Shown: one piece after another, positions 1 through 6,055 of the stretch
Layout of the letters: each line of letters opens with the position of its first letter
Numbering within the stretch: the stretch's first letter is position 1
From: an uncultured Rickettsiales bacterium
GTDB taxonomy: Bacteria > Pseudomonadota > Alphaproteobacteria > Rickettsiales > UBA998
Direction of reading: 5' to 3'
Assembly: GCA_937982385.1 (NCBI GenBank)
Contig: CALJMC010000025.1
Span: forward strand, 1-7,596
Length of the DNA: 7,596 bases
The notes under the pieces: generated by a model
Told to the model about the DNA's origin: nothing
Database searches by the model: none
Seen by the model: the letters and a program-made list of their open reading frames with translations, nothing else
Program-made: the position numbers and the translations under genes

Positions 1-1256
1 GCACGGTTGGTGTTGGTGTCATTGAATTATTGCGTGATAATGCAGCGATAGTTGCGGCGCGTACTGGAACAGACATTATAGTTACTGCTGTGTCATCGCG
101 CGATAAGTCACGTGACAGAGGTGTGAGCCTAGATGACATGGTGTGGCATGATGATGCACGCACACTCGCTGCTGCTGAGAATGTGGATGTGGTGCTTGAG
201 CTGATTGGTGGCTCTGAAGGCATTGCGAAAGAAGTAGTGGAAATTGCGCTCACAGCAGGCAAGGATGTGGTGACGGCGAATAAAGCACTCATTGCGCATC
301 ATGGTGCTGCGCTTGGAAAGCTGGCTTTTGATAATGATGCCTCGCTCTTGTTTGAAGCGGCAGTGGCGGGTGGAATTCCTGTGATTAAGACCTTGCGTGA
401 AGGGTTGGCTGCCAATGAAATCACTAGTGTCGCAGGTATTCTCAATGGTACGTGCAATTATATTCTGACTGAGATGGAGAAGACCGGTCGCGGTTTTGAA
501 GATGTGCTACAAGAAGCGCAAGAAAAAGGCTACGCAGAGGCGGACCCCAGCTTTGATGTGGGTGGTATTGATGCAGCGCATAAGCTTGCCATTATTGCGA
601 GTTTGGCGTTTGGCGTTGAGCCAACGATGGATGATTTATTTATCGAAGGCATTGAGCATATCACTTATGAAGATATTATGTTCGCACGTGATTTGGGCTA
701 TTCTGTGCGTCTCATTGGCATAACGAAACCCACCGATAAAGGTGTTGAGCGCCGTATGCATCCATGCTTGGTTCCAGCGGATTCTCCGCTTGGGCAAGTG
801 GATGATGTGTTCAATGCAGTGCAGATTGTGGCGCACCCTGTGGACTCTATATTTCTAGAGGGTAGAGGCGCGGGCGCAGGCCCAACTGCATCCTCTGTGA
901 TGGCAGATGTGATGGATATTGCTCGCGGCGTGAATGTACCGATTTTCGGCATTGTCGATTCTTCATTGAATAATCGTGACTTTTCGTCTATGGATGACGT
1001 CGCTTCTCGTTATTATCTGCGACTTTGTGTTGAAGATAGGGCGGGGGTGATGGCGGCAATAACAAAAGAATTGGAGCATGCTGACATCTCAGTAGAGACG
1101 TTAGTTCAGCCACCACACGATAGGAATGAGGCAGCGCAAATAGTACTAACCACGCATGAAACAACAGAAAAGAAGATGCGTTTGGCGCTTGCCACATTGG
1201 CAAAATTGGATGCAGTAAAAGAAAAACCACAATTAATAAGGATAGAAAAATCATGA
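1..1256 (+). CDS. hom: Homoserine dehydrogenase, 5'-truncated by the window edge
   Basis: Catalyses NAD(P)H-dependent reduction of aspartate 4-semialdehyde to homoserine, the branch point towards threonine and methionine; cytosolic. The reading frame is open from the first base (bases 1-2 complete a codon, then codons from base 3), and its first residues TVGVGVIELL match the end of the N-terminal Rossmann glycine motif. Only about the first 10-15 residues should be missing, and the TTG at base 30 is not the true start. Visible marks are ELIGG and the TANKALIAHHG segment of the nucleotide domain, the substrate-domain stretch GILNGTCNYIL, and the catalytic motif DVGGIDAAHK (Asp codon 570-572, Lys codon 582-584). 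A C-terminal ACT domain lies at about bases 1005-1240 (YYLRLCVEDRAGVMAAI), as in the long, feedback-regulated bacterial form. Threonine inhibition through ACT is inferred from the family. The stop overlaps the glpX start (ATGA), implying translational coupling. Confidence 0.97.
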   Translation, partial: TVGVGVIELLRDNAAIVAARTGTDIIVTAVSSRDKSRDRGVSLDDMVWHDDARTLAAAENVDVVLELIGGSEGIAKEVVEIALTAGKDVVTANKALIAHHGAALGKLAFDNDASLLFEAAVAGGIPVIKTLREGLAANEITSVAGILNGTCNYILTEMEKTGRGFEDVLQEAQEKGYAEADPSFDVGGIDAAHKLAIIASLAFGVEPTMDDLFIEGIEHITYEDIMFARDLGYSVRLIGITKPTDKGVERRMHPCLVPADSPLGQVDDVFNAVQIVAHPVDSIFLEGRGAGAGPTASSVMADVMDIARGVNVPIFGIVDSSLNNRDFSSMDDVASRYYLRLCVEDRAGVMAAITKELEHADISVETLVQPPHDRNEAAQIVLTTHETTEKKMRLALATLAKLDAVKEKPQLIRIEKS

Positions 1257-2254
1257 GTTCAGCGGTAGAGAAAACAGAATATTCCGAGAAACTAACTATG
1301 GATCGTAATTTTGCACTTGAAGCAGTGCGTGTGACCGAAGCGGCAGCTGTAGCCTGCGCACCATGGGTTGGTAAAGGCGAAGAAAAAGATGCAGACCAAG
1401 CAGCTGTAAACGCGATGCGTGATGCACTGAATGGCATGACTATTGACGGTACAGTCGTAATTGGTGAAGGCGAACGTGATAAAGCGCCGATGCTTTATAT
1501 TGGTGAAAAAGTGGGAACGGGCCAAGGCCCTGCGATTGATATCGCACTTGATCCATTGGAATGCACAACGATTTGTGCGACAGCGGGTCCAAACTCATTG
1601 GCAGTGTTGGCAATGGCTGAAAAAGGTGGATTCCTTCATGCACCAGATGTGTATATGGATAAAATTGCTGTTGGTGGTGGATTGCCAGATGGTGTCGTTC
1701 TTTTGGAGAATAGTGTTGAGACCAACCTTAAATCACTCGCGAAAGCGAAAGATGTTGATGTGTCTGAGCTTATTGTTACCATTCTTGAGCGTGACCGTCA
1801 TGAAGAAATGATTGCGAAAGTACGTGAAGCGGGCGCAAGCGTTCAGCTTATTGGTGATGGCGATGTGGCGAGCATAATTGCAACCTCACGCGGTCGTACA
1901 CGCACAGATATGTATATGGGTATTGGTGGTGCACCTGAGGGTGTGTTGGCTGCTGCAGCGCTTCGTTGTATTGGTGGTCAGATGCAAGCACGCTTGTTGT
2001 TTGAAGATGATTCACAGCGCGAACGCGCAAGCCGTATGGGTGTTGAAGAACTCGATAAAGTATGCACAATGAATGATCTTGCGAGCGGCGATGTGATGTT
2101 CGCTGCAACAGGTGTGACGGATGGCGCAATGCTTGATGGTGTACGTCGTTGGAAGAATGGTGCCTATACGCATTCAATCCTGATGCGTTCAAAAACGGGT
2201 ACGGTGCGTACGGTTCATGCTGAGCATAACTTTGTGCGCAAAACCTGGGTTTAA
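1253..2254 (+). CDS. glpX: Class II fructose-1,6-bisphosphatase, GlpX type
   Basis: Hydrolyses fructose 1,6-bisphosphate to fructose 6-phosphate in gluconeogenesis; Mn/Mg-dependent cytosolic enzyme. The 333 residues match family length and align over the whole E. coli GlpX from memory. Metal and catalytic positions by that alignment are Asp48 (ADQAAVNAMR), Glu72 and Asp76 (GEGERD), Asp100 and Glu103 (DPLECT), Thr105, and Glu229 (GIGGAPEG). All ligands are present, but the motif normally read as DP-I/L-EGT has Cys104 (TGC, bases 1562-1564) in place of glycine. A second cysteine, Cys108, sits four residues on. The start ATG lies within the hom stop overlap. About 15 extra N-terminal residues precede the point where E. 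coli GlpX begins, so a start at Met16 (base 1298) is possible, though the coupled ATG is favoured. Some alphaproteobacterial GlpX enzymes also act on sedoheptulose 1,7-bisphosphate; nothing here decides that. Confidence 0.96.
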   Translation: MSSAVEKTEYSEKLTMDRNFALEAVRVTEAAAVACAPWVGKGEEKDADQAAVNAMRDALNGMTIDGTVVIGEGERDKAPMLYIGEKVGTGQGPAIDIALDPLECTTICATAGPNSLAVLAMAEKGGFLHAPDVYMDKIAVGGGLPDGVVLLENSVETNLKSLAKAKDVDVSELIVTILERDRHEEMIAKVREAGASVQLIGDGDVASIIATSRGRTRTDMYMGIGGAPEGVLAAAALRCIGGQMQARLLFEDDSQRERASRMGVEELDKVCTMNDLASGDVMFAATGVTDGAMLDGVRRWKNGAYTHSILMRSKTGTVRTVHAEHNFVRKTWV

Positions 2255-2270
2255 TATTTGTTGGCTTTAC

Positions 2271-2339
2271 AGCCGCACATGCTGTGCGTTGCTCCGCTAC
2301 GCTTTCGCGGCTCATGGCTGACGTGAACATGCTGTTCAC
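2271..2339. repeat. Paired hairpins sharing an ACATGCTGT core, possible dispersed intergenic repeat
   Basis: Two perfect small hairpins lie between glpX and recJ. Hairpin A has arms CGCACA (2274-2279) and TGTGCG (2283-2288). Hairpin B has arms GTGAACA (2323-2329) and TGTTCAC (2333-2339). Both have the loop TGC and share the core ACATGCTGT (2277-2285 and 2327-2335), exactly 50 bases apart, while their outer stem bases differ yet still pair. A longer-range pairing AGCCGC (2271-2276) with GCGGCT (2307-2312) would enclose hairpin A and compete with its base. Neither hairpin has a T-tract, so these are not ordinary intrinsic terminators. The structure is seen directly; that it is a repeat family member is inference. 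Confidence 0.5.
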
Positions 2340-2358
2340 TTGTCCAGTAATCACTGTC

Positions 2359-2378
2359 ATTCCTGCGTAAGCAGGAAT
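2359..2378. repeat. Perfect palindromic hairpin of the ATTCCTGC/GCAGGAAT type
   Basis: An 8-bp perfect stem, ATTCCTGC (2359-2366) with GCAGGAAT (2371-2378), closes a GTAA loop 20 bases before the recJ start codon. The wider form, GTCATTCCTGC-loop-GCAGGAATCT, resembles a short palindromic repeat I recall as dispersed through intergenic regions of many proteobacterial genomes. There is no T-run after it, so it is a poor terminator. In mRNA it would fold close to the recJ Shine-Dalgarno sequence (AGGGA, 2386-2390) without covering it. Confidence 0.6.
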
Positions 2379-2398
2379 CTATTGTAGGGAATCTTGCG

Positions 2399-4201
2399 AT
2401 GGCAGAATTAGCTGAAAAACAAGATGCACTTCTCGGCGTAACTGCTGAAGCATCTGTAACAGACAGAATATGGCAGTTGCGGACGCATGATGAGCGGACG
2501 GTGGCGGCACTGCGTCAAAAGCTTGACATTTCCGATGTGCTGGCACGTATTATCGTGGGGCGTGGGATTGATGAGGAGTCGGCTGAGGCTTATCTTTCTC
2601 CCTCGCTGAAAGACTCGATGCCTGACCCGCTCCATTTGAAGGATATGGACAAAGCGGTGGCGCGTCTTGTAGCGGCAGTGAGTGCAAAAGAAAAAATCGG
2701 TATTTTCGGTGATTATGATGTGGATGGTGCAACGTCGTCTTCGCTTCTCATTCGTTATTTCTCTGCATTGGGCATTCAGACAGCGTGCCATATTCCTGAC
2801 CGTGCGAAAGAGGGTTATGGCCCTAACTTGCCAGCGTTCTTGGGACTTCAGGAAAAAGGGTGTAATCTGATTATTACCGTCGATTGCGGCGCGGTGGCGT
2901 TTGATACGCTTGCTGCGGCCAAAGAGGCGGGGCTTGATGTGATTGTGCTCGATCATCATATCGGTGGTGCGCAACTGCCAGAGGCGGCGGCAGTGGTGAA
3001 CCCTAACCGTTTGGATGAGGATTCTCCCTGTACTTACCTTGCGGCTGTTGGCGTGGTGTTCATGACGTTGGTGGCGCTGAGCCGTAGCTTGCGCGAAAAT
3101 GGTTATTTCAAAACACAGCAAGTCAAAGAGCCGCCTATGATGGATTATTTGGACGCAGTGGCACTGGGAACAGTGTGTGATGTCGTACCCCTCAAAGGGG
3201 TGAATCGTGCATTTGTCGCGCAAGGGCTAAAAGTGATGGGCATGCGCAAGGCCGTTGGGATGCGTACACTGATGGATGTCTCTGGTGTCGATGAAGCGCC
3301 CTCAACCTATCATGCAGGATTTCAACTGGGACCACGCATTAATGCGGGCGGACGTGTCGGGCAGTCTTCGCTGGGCATGACGTTGCTTTCGACGCATGAT
3401 GAGCAGCTAGCGCGCGATATTTCGCATAAGCTCGATGAATATAATGCCGAACGTAAAGTGATTGAACAGCTCGTGCAAGACCAAGCAATGGAGCAAGCCA
3501 TTCAACAGCAGTTTGAAGGGCGTCGCGTGATTTTGGTGGCGGGCGAGGGCTGGCATGAGGGTGTGATTGGTATTGTCGCAGGGCGCATCAAAGAACATAC
3601 AGGGCTGCCAACGGCGGTGCTTTCCATCGATGGCGAGGTGGCGAAGGCGTCTGCCCGCTCGGTGCCAGGGGTTGATTTGGGCGCGGCGGTGGTATCTGCA
3701 CGCGAGGAAGAGATGCTCATTGCAGGCGGTGGGCATGCCATGGCTGCGGGGTTCTCCGTTGCCACGAACAGCATCAGCGAGTTGCATAGCTATTTTGAGA
3801 ACCGATTGTCGGGTGCCATTTCGGATTATGAAGCAAGCAAACATCTCTCGATTGATGCGGTGGTATCAGCCTCTGCTCTTACGGCAGAACTCGCACATGA
3901 GATGTCAGGCGCCGCACCATACGGTATGGGCAACCCATCGCCACGTTTGGCAGTGTCGGGTGCGCGCATACGCAAACTTGATATTTTGAAAGAGCAGCAT
4001 ATCAAAGTCATGATTCAAAGTGATGAGGGTGGTACCTATATTAAGGCAATGGTTTTCCGTGCGATAGATACGCCTCTCGGTAATATGCTTATAGATGGTG
4101 CCAAAGGGCGTCTGATGAACCTGGCGGGTAGTCTCAAGCTCGACTATTGGCAAGGCAGAGAGTCCGTCACACTCCATATCGATGATGCTAGCTGGGCTTA
4201 G
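2399..4201 (+). CDS. recJ: Single-stranded-DNA-specific 5'-3' exonuclease RecJ
   Basis: Degrades single-stranded DNA 5' to 3' in RecF-pathway recombination, mismatch repair and base-excision repair; cytosolic, Mn/Mg-dependent. The 600 residues fit the family. The DHH phosphoesterase core shows GDYDVDG (104-110), TVDCGA (160-165), the DHH triad (185-187) and LGTVCDVVPL (256-265). GPRINAGGR (311-319) follows, then the DHHA1 part with GEGWHEGVIGIVAGR (382-396) and GGGHAMAAGF (443-452). A C-terminal OB-fold-like region occupies about 505-600. The charged, glutamine-rich helix at about 340-373 matches the coiled linker between the two catalytic domains. The ATG is preceded by AGGGA (2386-2390) at 8 bases. 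The gene is separated from glpX by a structured 144-base spacer, so it may be read through from hom-glpX or have its own promoter; no convincing promoter is seen. All key residues are intact. Confidence 0.97.
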   Translation: MAELAEKQDALLGVTAEASVTDRIWQLRTHDERTVAALRQKLDISDVLARIIVGRGIDEESAEAYLSPSLKDSMPDPLHLKDMDKAVARLVAAVSAKEKIGIFGDYDVDGATSSSLLIRYFSALGIQTACHIPDRAKEGYGPNLPAFLGLQEKGCNLIITVDCGAVAFDTLAAAKEAGLDVIVLDHHIGGAQLPEAAAVVNPNRLDEDSPCTYLAAVGVVFMTLVALSRSLRENGYFKTQQVKEPPMMDYLDAVALGTVCDVVPLKGVNRAFVAQGLKVMGMRKAVGMRTLMDVSGVDEAPSTYHAGFQLGPRINAGGRVGQSSLGMTLLSTHDEQLARDISHKLDEYNAERKVIEQLVQDQAMEQAIQQQFEGRRVILVAGEGWHEGVIGIVAGRIKEHTGLPTAVLSIDGEVAKASARSVPGVDLGAAVVSAREEEMLIAGGGHAMAAGFSVATNSISELHSYFENRLSGAISDYEASKHLSIDAVVSASALTAELAHEMSGAAPYGMGNPSPRLAVSGARIRKLDILKEQHIKVMIQSDEGGTYIKAMVFRAIDTPLGNMLIDGAKGRLMNLAGSLKLDYWQGRESVTLHIDDASWA

Positions 4202-4209
4202 GTTATGTG

Positions 4210-4404
4210 TTAGTGTTTCGCAGATGGGGGACCAGTTCTTAATATCGCAATAGCTTCTTTGATAAAATAAAAAATCGCTACTATCATGCTGCATAGGCTC
4301 ATGCCTAAAAAAGCTTGCGCCCACGGCGTCAATTGACTGAATTTGTTTAATATATCTTCTGCAATATTATATTCCATATAATCATTTATATAATGAACCG
4401 CCAT
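4210..4404 (-). CDS. Small single-pass membrane protein of unknown function
   Basis: I do not recognise this protein. From the ATG at 4404 it has 64 residues: an N-terminal acidic and tyrosine-rich part (residues 1-20), then LTPWAQAFLG leading into a hydrophobic segment at about residues 29-48 (AFLGMSLCSMIVAIFYF), a short amphipathic stretch, and a basic, proline-containing tail ending SAKH. That is the look of a one-span inner-membrane protein. Its stop lies only 8 bases from the convergent recJ stop. The frame continues upstream to a TTG at 4497, giving 95 residues, but that start would overlap the divergent regulator gene. The ATG at 4404 has promoter-like boxes at a sensible distance (TTGAAC 4449-4454, TATAAG 4426-4431, reading leftward). 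No clear Shine-Dalgarno is seen for either start. The region is AT-rich relative to its neighbours, suggesting acquisition. Coding status is supported by the protein's character and context, not by homology. Confidence 0.5.
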   Translation of the reverse strand: MAVHYINDYMEYNIAEDILNKFSQLTPWAQAFLGMSLCSMIVAIFYFIKEAIAILRTGPPSAKH

Positions 4405-4425
4405 GTATGACAAGTAGAAATGATA

Positions 4426-4469
4426 CTTATAGTCTGTAGATTCATAGTGTTCAAAGGTGCATATATAAT
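4426..4469. promoter_or_regulatory. Overlapping divergent promoter-like boxes between membrane-protein and Xre genes
   Basis: Rightward: TTCATA (4441-4446), 17-base spacer, perfect TATAAT (4464-4469). Leftward: TTGAAC (reading from 4454 to 4449), 17-base spacer, TATAAG (4431 to 4426). The two promoters overlap, so one regulator could control both. An inverted pair TAGATT (4437-4442) and AATCTA (4467-4472) brackets the rightward -35/-10 region and might be an operator. A difficulty is that the rightward TATAAT ends only two bases before the ATG at 4472, so a transcript from it would begin at or inside the start codon region. Assignment is by eye against the sigma-70 consensus. Confidence 0.4.
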
Positions 4470-4471
4470 CT

Positions 4472-4693
4472 ATGGTATCAACATTACAATTAACCAAAAT
4501 ACGGGACGCATTTGGTGCGCGTGTGCGAGTGCTCAGAGCGGAGCAAGGGTATTCTCAAGAGGCTTTTGCTGATGCTTGTGGTTTGCACCGTACTTATATT
4601 GGCGCTATTGAGCGTGGGGAGCGGAATGTCTCGATTGATAATATTGCCAAGATAGCACACGCGTTGAAGGTGGATATTAGTAGTCTTTTTTAA
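4472..4693 (+). CDS. Small Xre/Cro-family helix-turn-helix transcriptional regulator
   Basis: A 73-residue protein that is almost entirely one HTH_3 (Cro/C1-type) DNA-binding domain. RVRVLRAEQGYSQEAFA forms helices 1-2, CGLHRTYIGAIERGERN spans the turn, recognition helix and the conserved IERG-x-RN, and IAKIAHALKVDISSLF is the closing helix pair. The size and the GLHRTYIG..ERGERN signature are typical of stand-alone Xre proteins, including restriction-modification controller (C) proteins and small plasmid or phage regulators. No restriction or methylase gene is nearby, so a controller role is not supported. Such proteins usually bind as dimers and autoregulate. It probably acts on the divergent promoter region shared with the small membrane protein (inference). 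The ATG at 4472 has only a distant AAAGG (4453-4457) upstream, and the domain could tolerate a start nearer residue 8, so the exact N-terminus is uncertain. Transcription ends at the terminator at 4713-4749. Confidence 0.85.
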   Translation: MVSTLQLTKIRDAFGARVRVLRAEQGYSQEAFADACGLHRTYIGAIERGERNVSIDNIAKIAHALKVDISSLF

Positions 4694-4712
4694 CCGTGAT
4701 GCTCTTATATAC

Positions 4713-4749
4713 AAAAAAGGCGCCACCCGTGAGGGTAGCGCCTTTTTTT
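4713..4749. terminator. Bidirectional Rho-independent terminator between xre gene and rplS
   Basis: Stem GGCGC (4719-4723) with GCGCC (4738-4742), one C-A mismatch, then ACCC (4725-4728) with GGGT (4733-4736), loop GTGA. It is flanked by six A on the left and seven T on the right, so it works as a hairpin plus T-tract in both directions. It sits between two convergent genes: the Xre regulator (+) and the trmD-rplS operon (-). Confidence 0.93.
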
Positions 4750-4766
4750 ATTCTGTCAGAACAAGA

Positions 4767-5276
4767 CTACTTCTTAACTTTTTTGTCTTTGCGTTCTTTC
4801 TTTTCTTTTTTAGGAGCTGCTTCAGCCTTAGCTGCTTTTTCAGCTTTCAGTGCCTTACGTGCTGCAACGCGCTCTGTCTTACCTTTGCCGCTCTCTTGTG
4901 CATCTGTTGCTGAGAAATCCATTTTCTCACGGATACGAGCTGCTTTACCGGTAAGGCCGCGTAAGTAATAAAGTTTTGCACGACGTACATCACCGCGACG
5001 AATGCGCTCGATGCTGTCGATACGTGGAGAATAAAGTGGGAAAACACGTTCTACACCTTCGCCATGGCTTGTTTTGCGAACGGTAAATGCAGATTGCAAG
5101 CCGCGATTTTTACGTGCAATACATACACCTTCGAATGCCTGAATACGTTCGTTGTTGCCCTCGACAATGCGAACGTTGACGCAAATAGTGTCTCCCGCTG
5201 CAAATTCGTCCAAGCGCTTGTCGCCTTTAAGTTGAATCACTTGTTCATGTTCAACTGTTTGTAATAGATTCGCCAT
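4767..5276 (-). CDS. rplS: 50S ribosomal protein L19 with long Lys/Ala/Glu-rich C-terminal tail
   Basis: Structural protein of the large ribosomal subunit at the 30S-50S interface. The first ~115 residues are a standard L19: FAAGDTICVNVRIVEGNNER, IQAFEGVCIARKNRG, TVRKTSHGEGVERVFPLYSP and IERIRRGDVRRAKLYYLRGLTGKAARI all lie in family order. The remaining ~50 residues are a low-complexity charged tail (repeats of KAEKAAKAEAAPKKEKK type) beyond the usual ~115-residue length. Variable basic extensions are known on L19 in alphaproteobacteria. GGAG lies 8 bases before the ATG. The gene is 11 bases downstream of trmD in the same operon and ends at the bidirectional terminator. Start and product are secure. 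Confidence 0.97.
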   Translation of the reverse strand: MANLLQTVEHEQVIQLKGDKRLDEFAAGDTICVNVRIVEGNNERIQAFEGVCIARKNRGLQSAFTVRKTSHGEGVERVFPLYSPRIDSIERIRRGDVRRAKLYYLRGLTGKAARIREKMDFSATDAQESGKGKTERVAARKALKAEKAAKAEAAPKKEKKERKDKKVKK

Positions 5277-5287
5277 GATGGTCTCCG

Positions 5288-6010
5288 TTATTCTTGTTTG
5301 CCGCTACTTTTGTATAGCTGCCATAAATCTTTTCGTCGCTCTTTTGTTGTGTGTTCCGCTTGCGCTTTACGCCACTTTGCTATGTCTCCGTGATGCCCGC
5401 TTTTCAGCACATCTGGCACTTTATAGTCTCCCCAAAAAGGCGGCTTAGTATAGTGAGGATATTCTAGGAGTAAAGCGCTATTTTCACCGAAGTCGAAACT
5501 TTCTTCATCTGTGGTATCGTGATTGCCCAAAACACTAGGTATATTGCGGAGTACAGCCTCCATAACCACCTGTGCAGCCACCTCTCCGCCGAACAAAATA
5601 TAGTCACCAATGCTAATTTCACGTGGTTGGTAGTGATCGAGCACGCGTTGGTCGACGCCTTCGAAACGGGAGCATAGGAACGTGATGCCTGAATGAGCTG
5701 AAAGCTCTTTCGCGAGGGATTGCGTGAGGACGTCACCGCGGGGTGAGAGATTGACGAGAAGGTTGTTTGGTTGGGCTATGTGTGCAGCATCAATGGCACG
5801 TGCCGCAACATCAGGTTTCAGCACCATGCCTGCGCCGCCGCCATAGGGAGTGTCATCCACATCGTTATGTTTGCCGATGCCGTGGTCGCGCAGATTGATG
5901 GTGTTGCATTGCCATAGTCCGTCCGCCAGCGCACGACCCGCAAGAGATGCGCCGAGCGTTCCCGGAAATAGCTCTGGGAACAAGGTTATGAATGTGGTGT
6001 TGAATGTCAT
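5288..6010 (-). CDS. trmD: tRNA (guanine37-N1)-methyltransferase TrmD
   Basis: SPOUT-class enzyme that transfers methyl from S-adenosylmethionine to N1 of G37 beside the anticodon, preventing +1 frameshifting; homodimeric and cytosolic. The 240 residues are close to family length. Motifs in order are VDDTPYGGGAGM (51-62), NLSPRGD (87-93), LCSRFEGVDQR (112-122), EISIGDYILFGGE (131-143) of the trefoil knot, Arg155 (equivalent to the catalytic Arg154 of Haemophilus TrmD), DEESF (168-172), EYPHYTKP (183-190) and PDVLKSGHHGDIAKWR (199-214). Two signature residues differ from the gamma-proteobacterial form. Ser114 replaces Gly in C-G-R-(Y/F)-EG, and Glu170 takes the place of catalytic Asp169; a Glu there is, as far as I recall, common in alphaproteobacteria. 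The ATG has AGGA just upstream. trmD and rplS are co-transcribed, but rimM and rpsP are not upstream; a divergent gene starts 45 bases away. Confidence 0.97.
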   Translation of the reverse strand: MTFNTTFITLFPELFPGTLGASLAGRALADGLWQCNTINLRDHGIGKHNDVDDTPYGGGAGMVLKPDVAARAIDAAHIAQPNNLLVNLSPRGDVLTQSLAKELSAHSGITFLCSRFEGVDQRVLDHYQPREISIGDYILFGGEVAAQVVMEAVLRNIPSVLGNHDTTDEESFDFGENSALLLEYPHYTKPPFWGDYKVPDVLKSGHHGDIAKWRKAQAEHTTKERRKDLWQLYKSSGKQE

Positions 6011-6055
6011 AGCTGAATCCTATAAACCTTTGACAACATACTGACAAGGAGAGAT

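Noticed and set aside
1848..2360. 170-codon minus-strand frame across the glpX end and the spacer
   Set aside because: Antisense to the conserved GlpX C-terminus, with low-complexity His/Gln/Tyr content; no sign of a real protein.
2274..2378. Intrinsic terminator after glpX
   Set aside because: The hairpins are perfect but none is followed by a T-tract.
2408..3223. Long open frame of 271 codons on the minus strand
   Set aside because: Lies wholly antisense to recJ, is rich in His, Arg and Cys with no domain-like pattern, and is explained by recJ codon bias.
4405..4497. Longer 95-residue form of the small membrane protein from a TTG at 4497
   Set aside because: It would overlap the divergent regulator's start and promoter and has no ribosome-binding site; the ATG at 4404 fits the leftward promoter boxes better. 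Not excluded.
4472..4693. Restriction-modification controller protein
   Set aside because: Sequence style fits, but no restriction enzyme or methylase gene lies anywhere in the window.
4490..4726. Minus-strand frame antisense to the Xre gene
   Set aside because: The plus strand has an unmistakable HTH domain; the antisense product shows no features.
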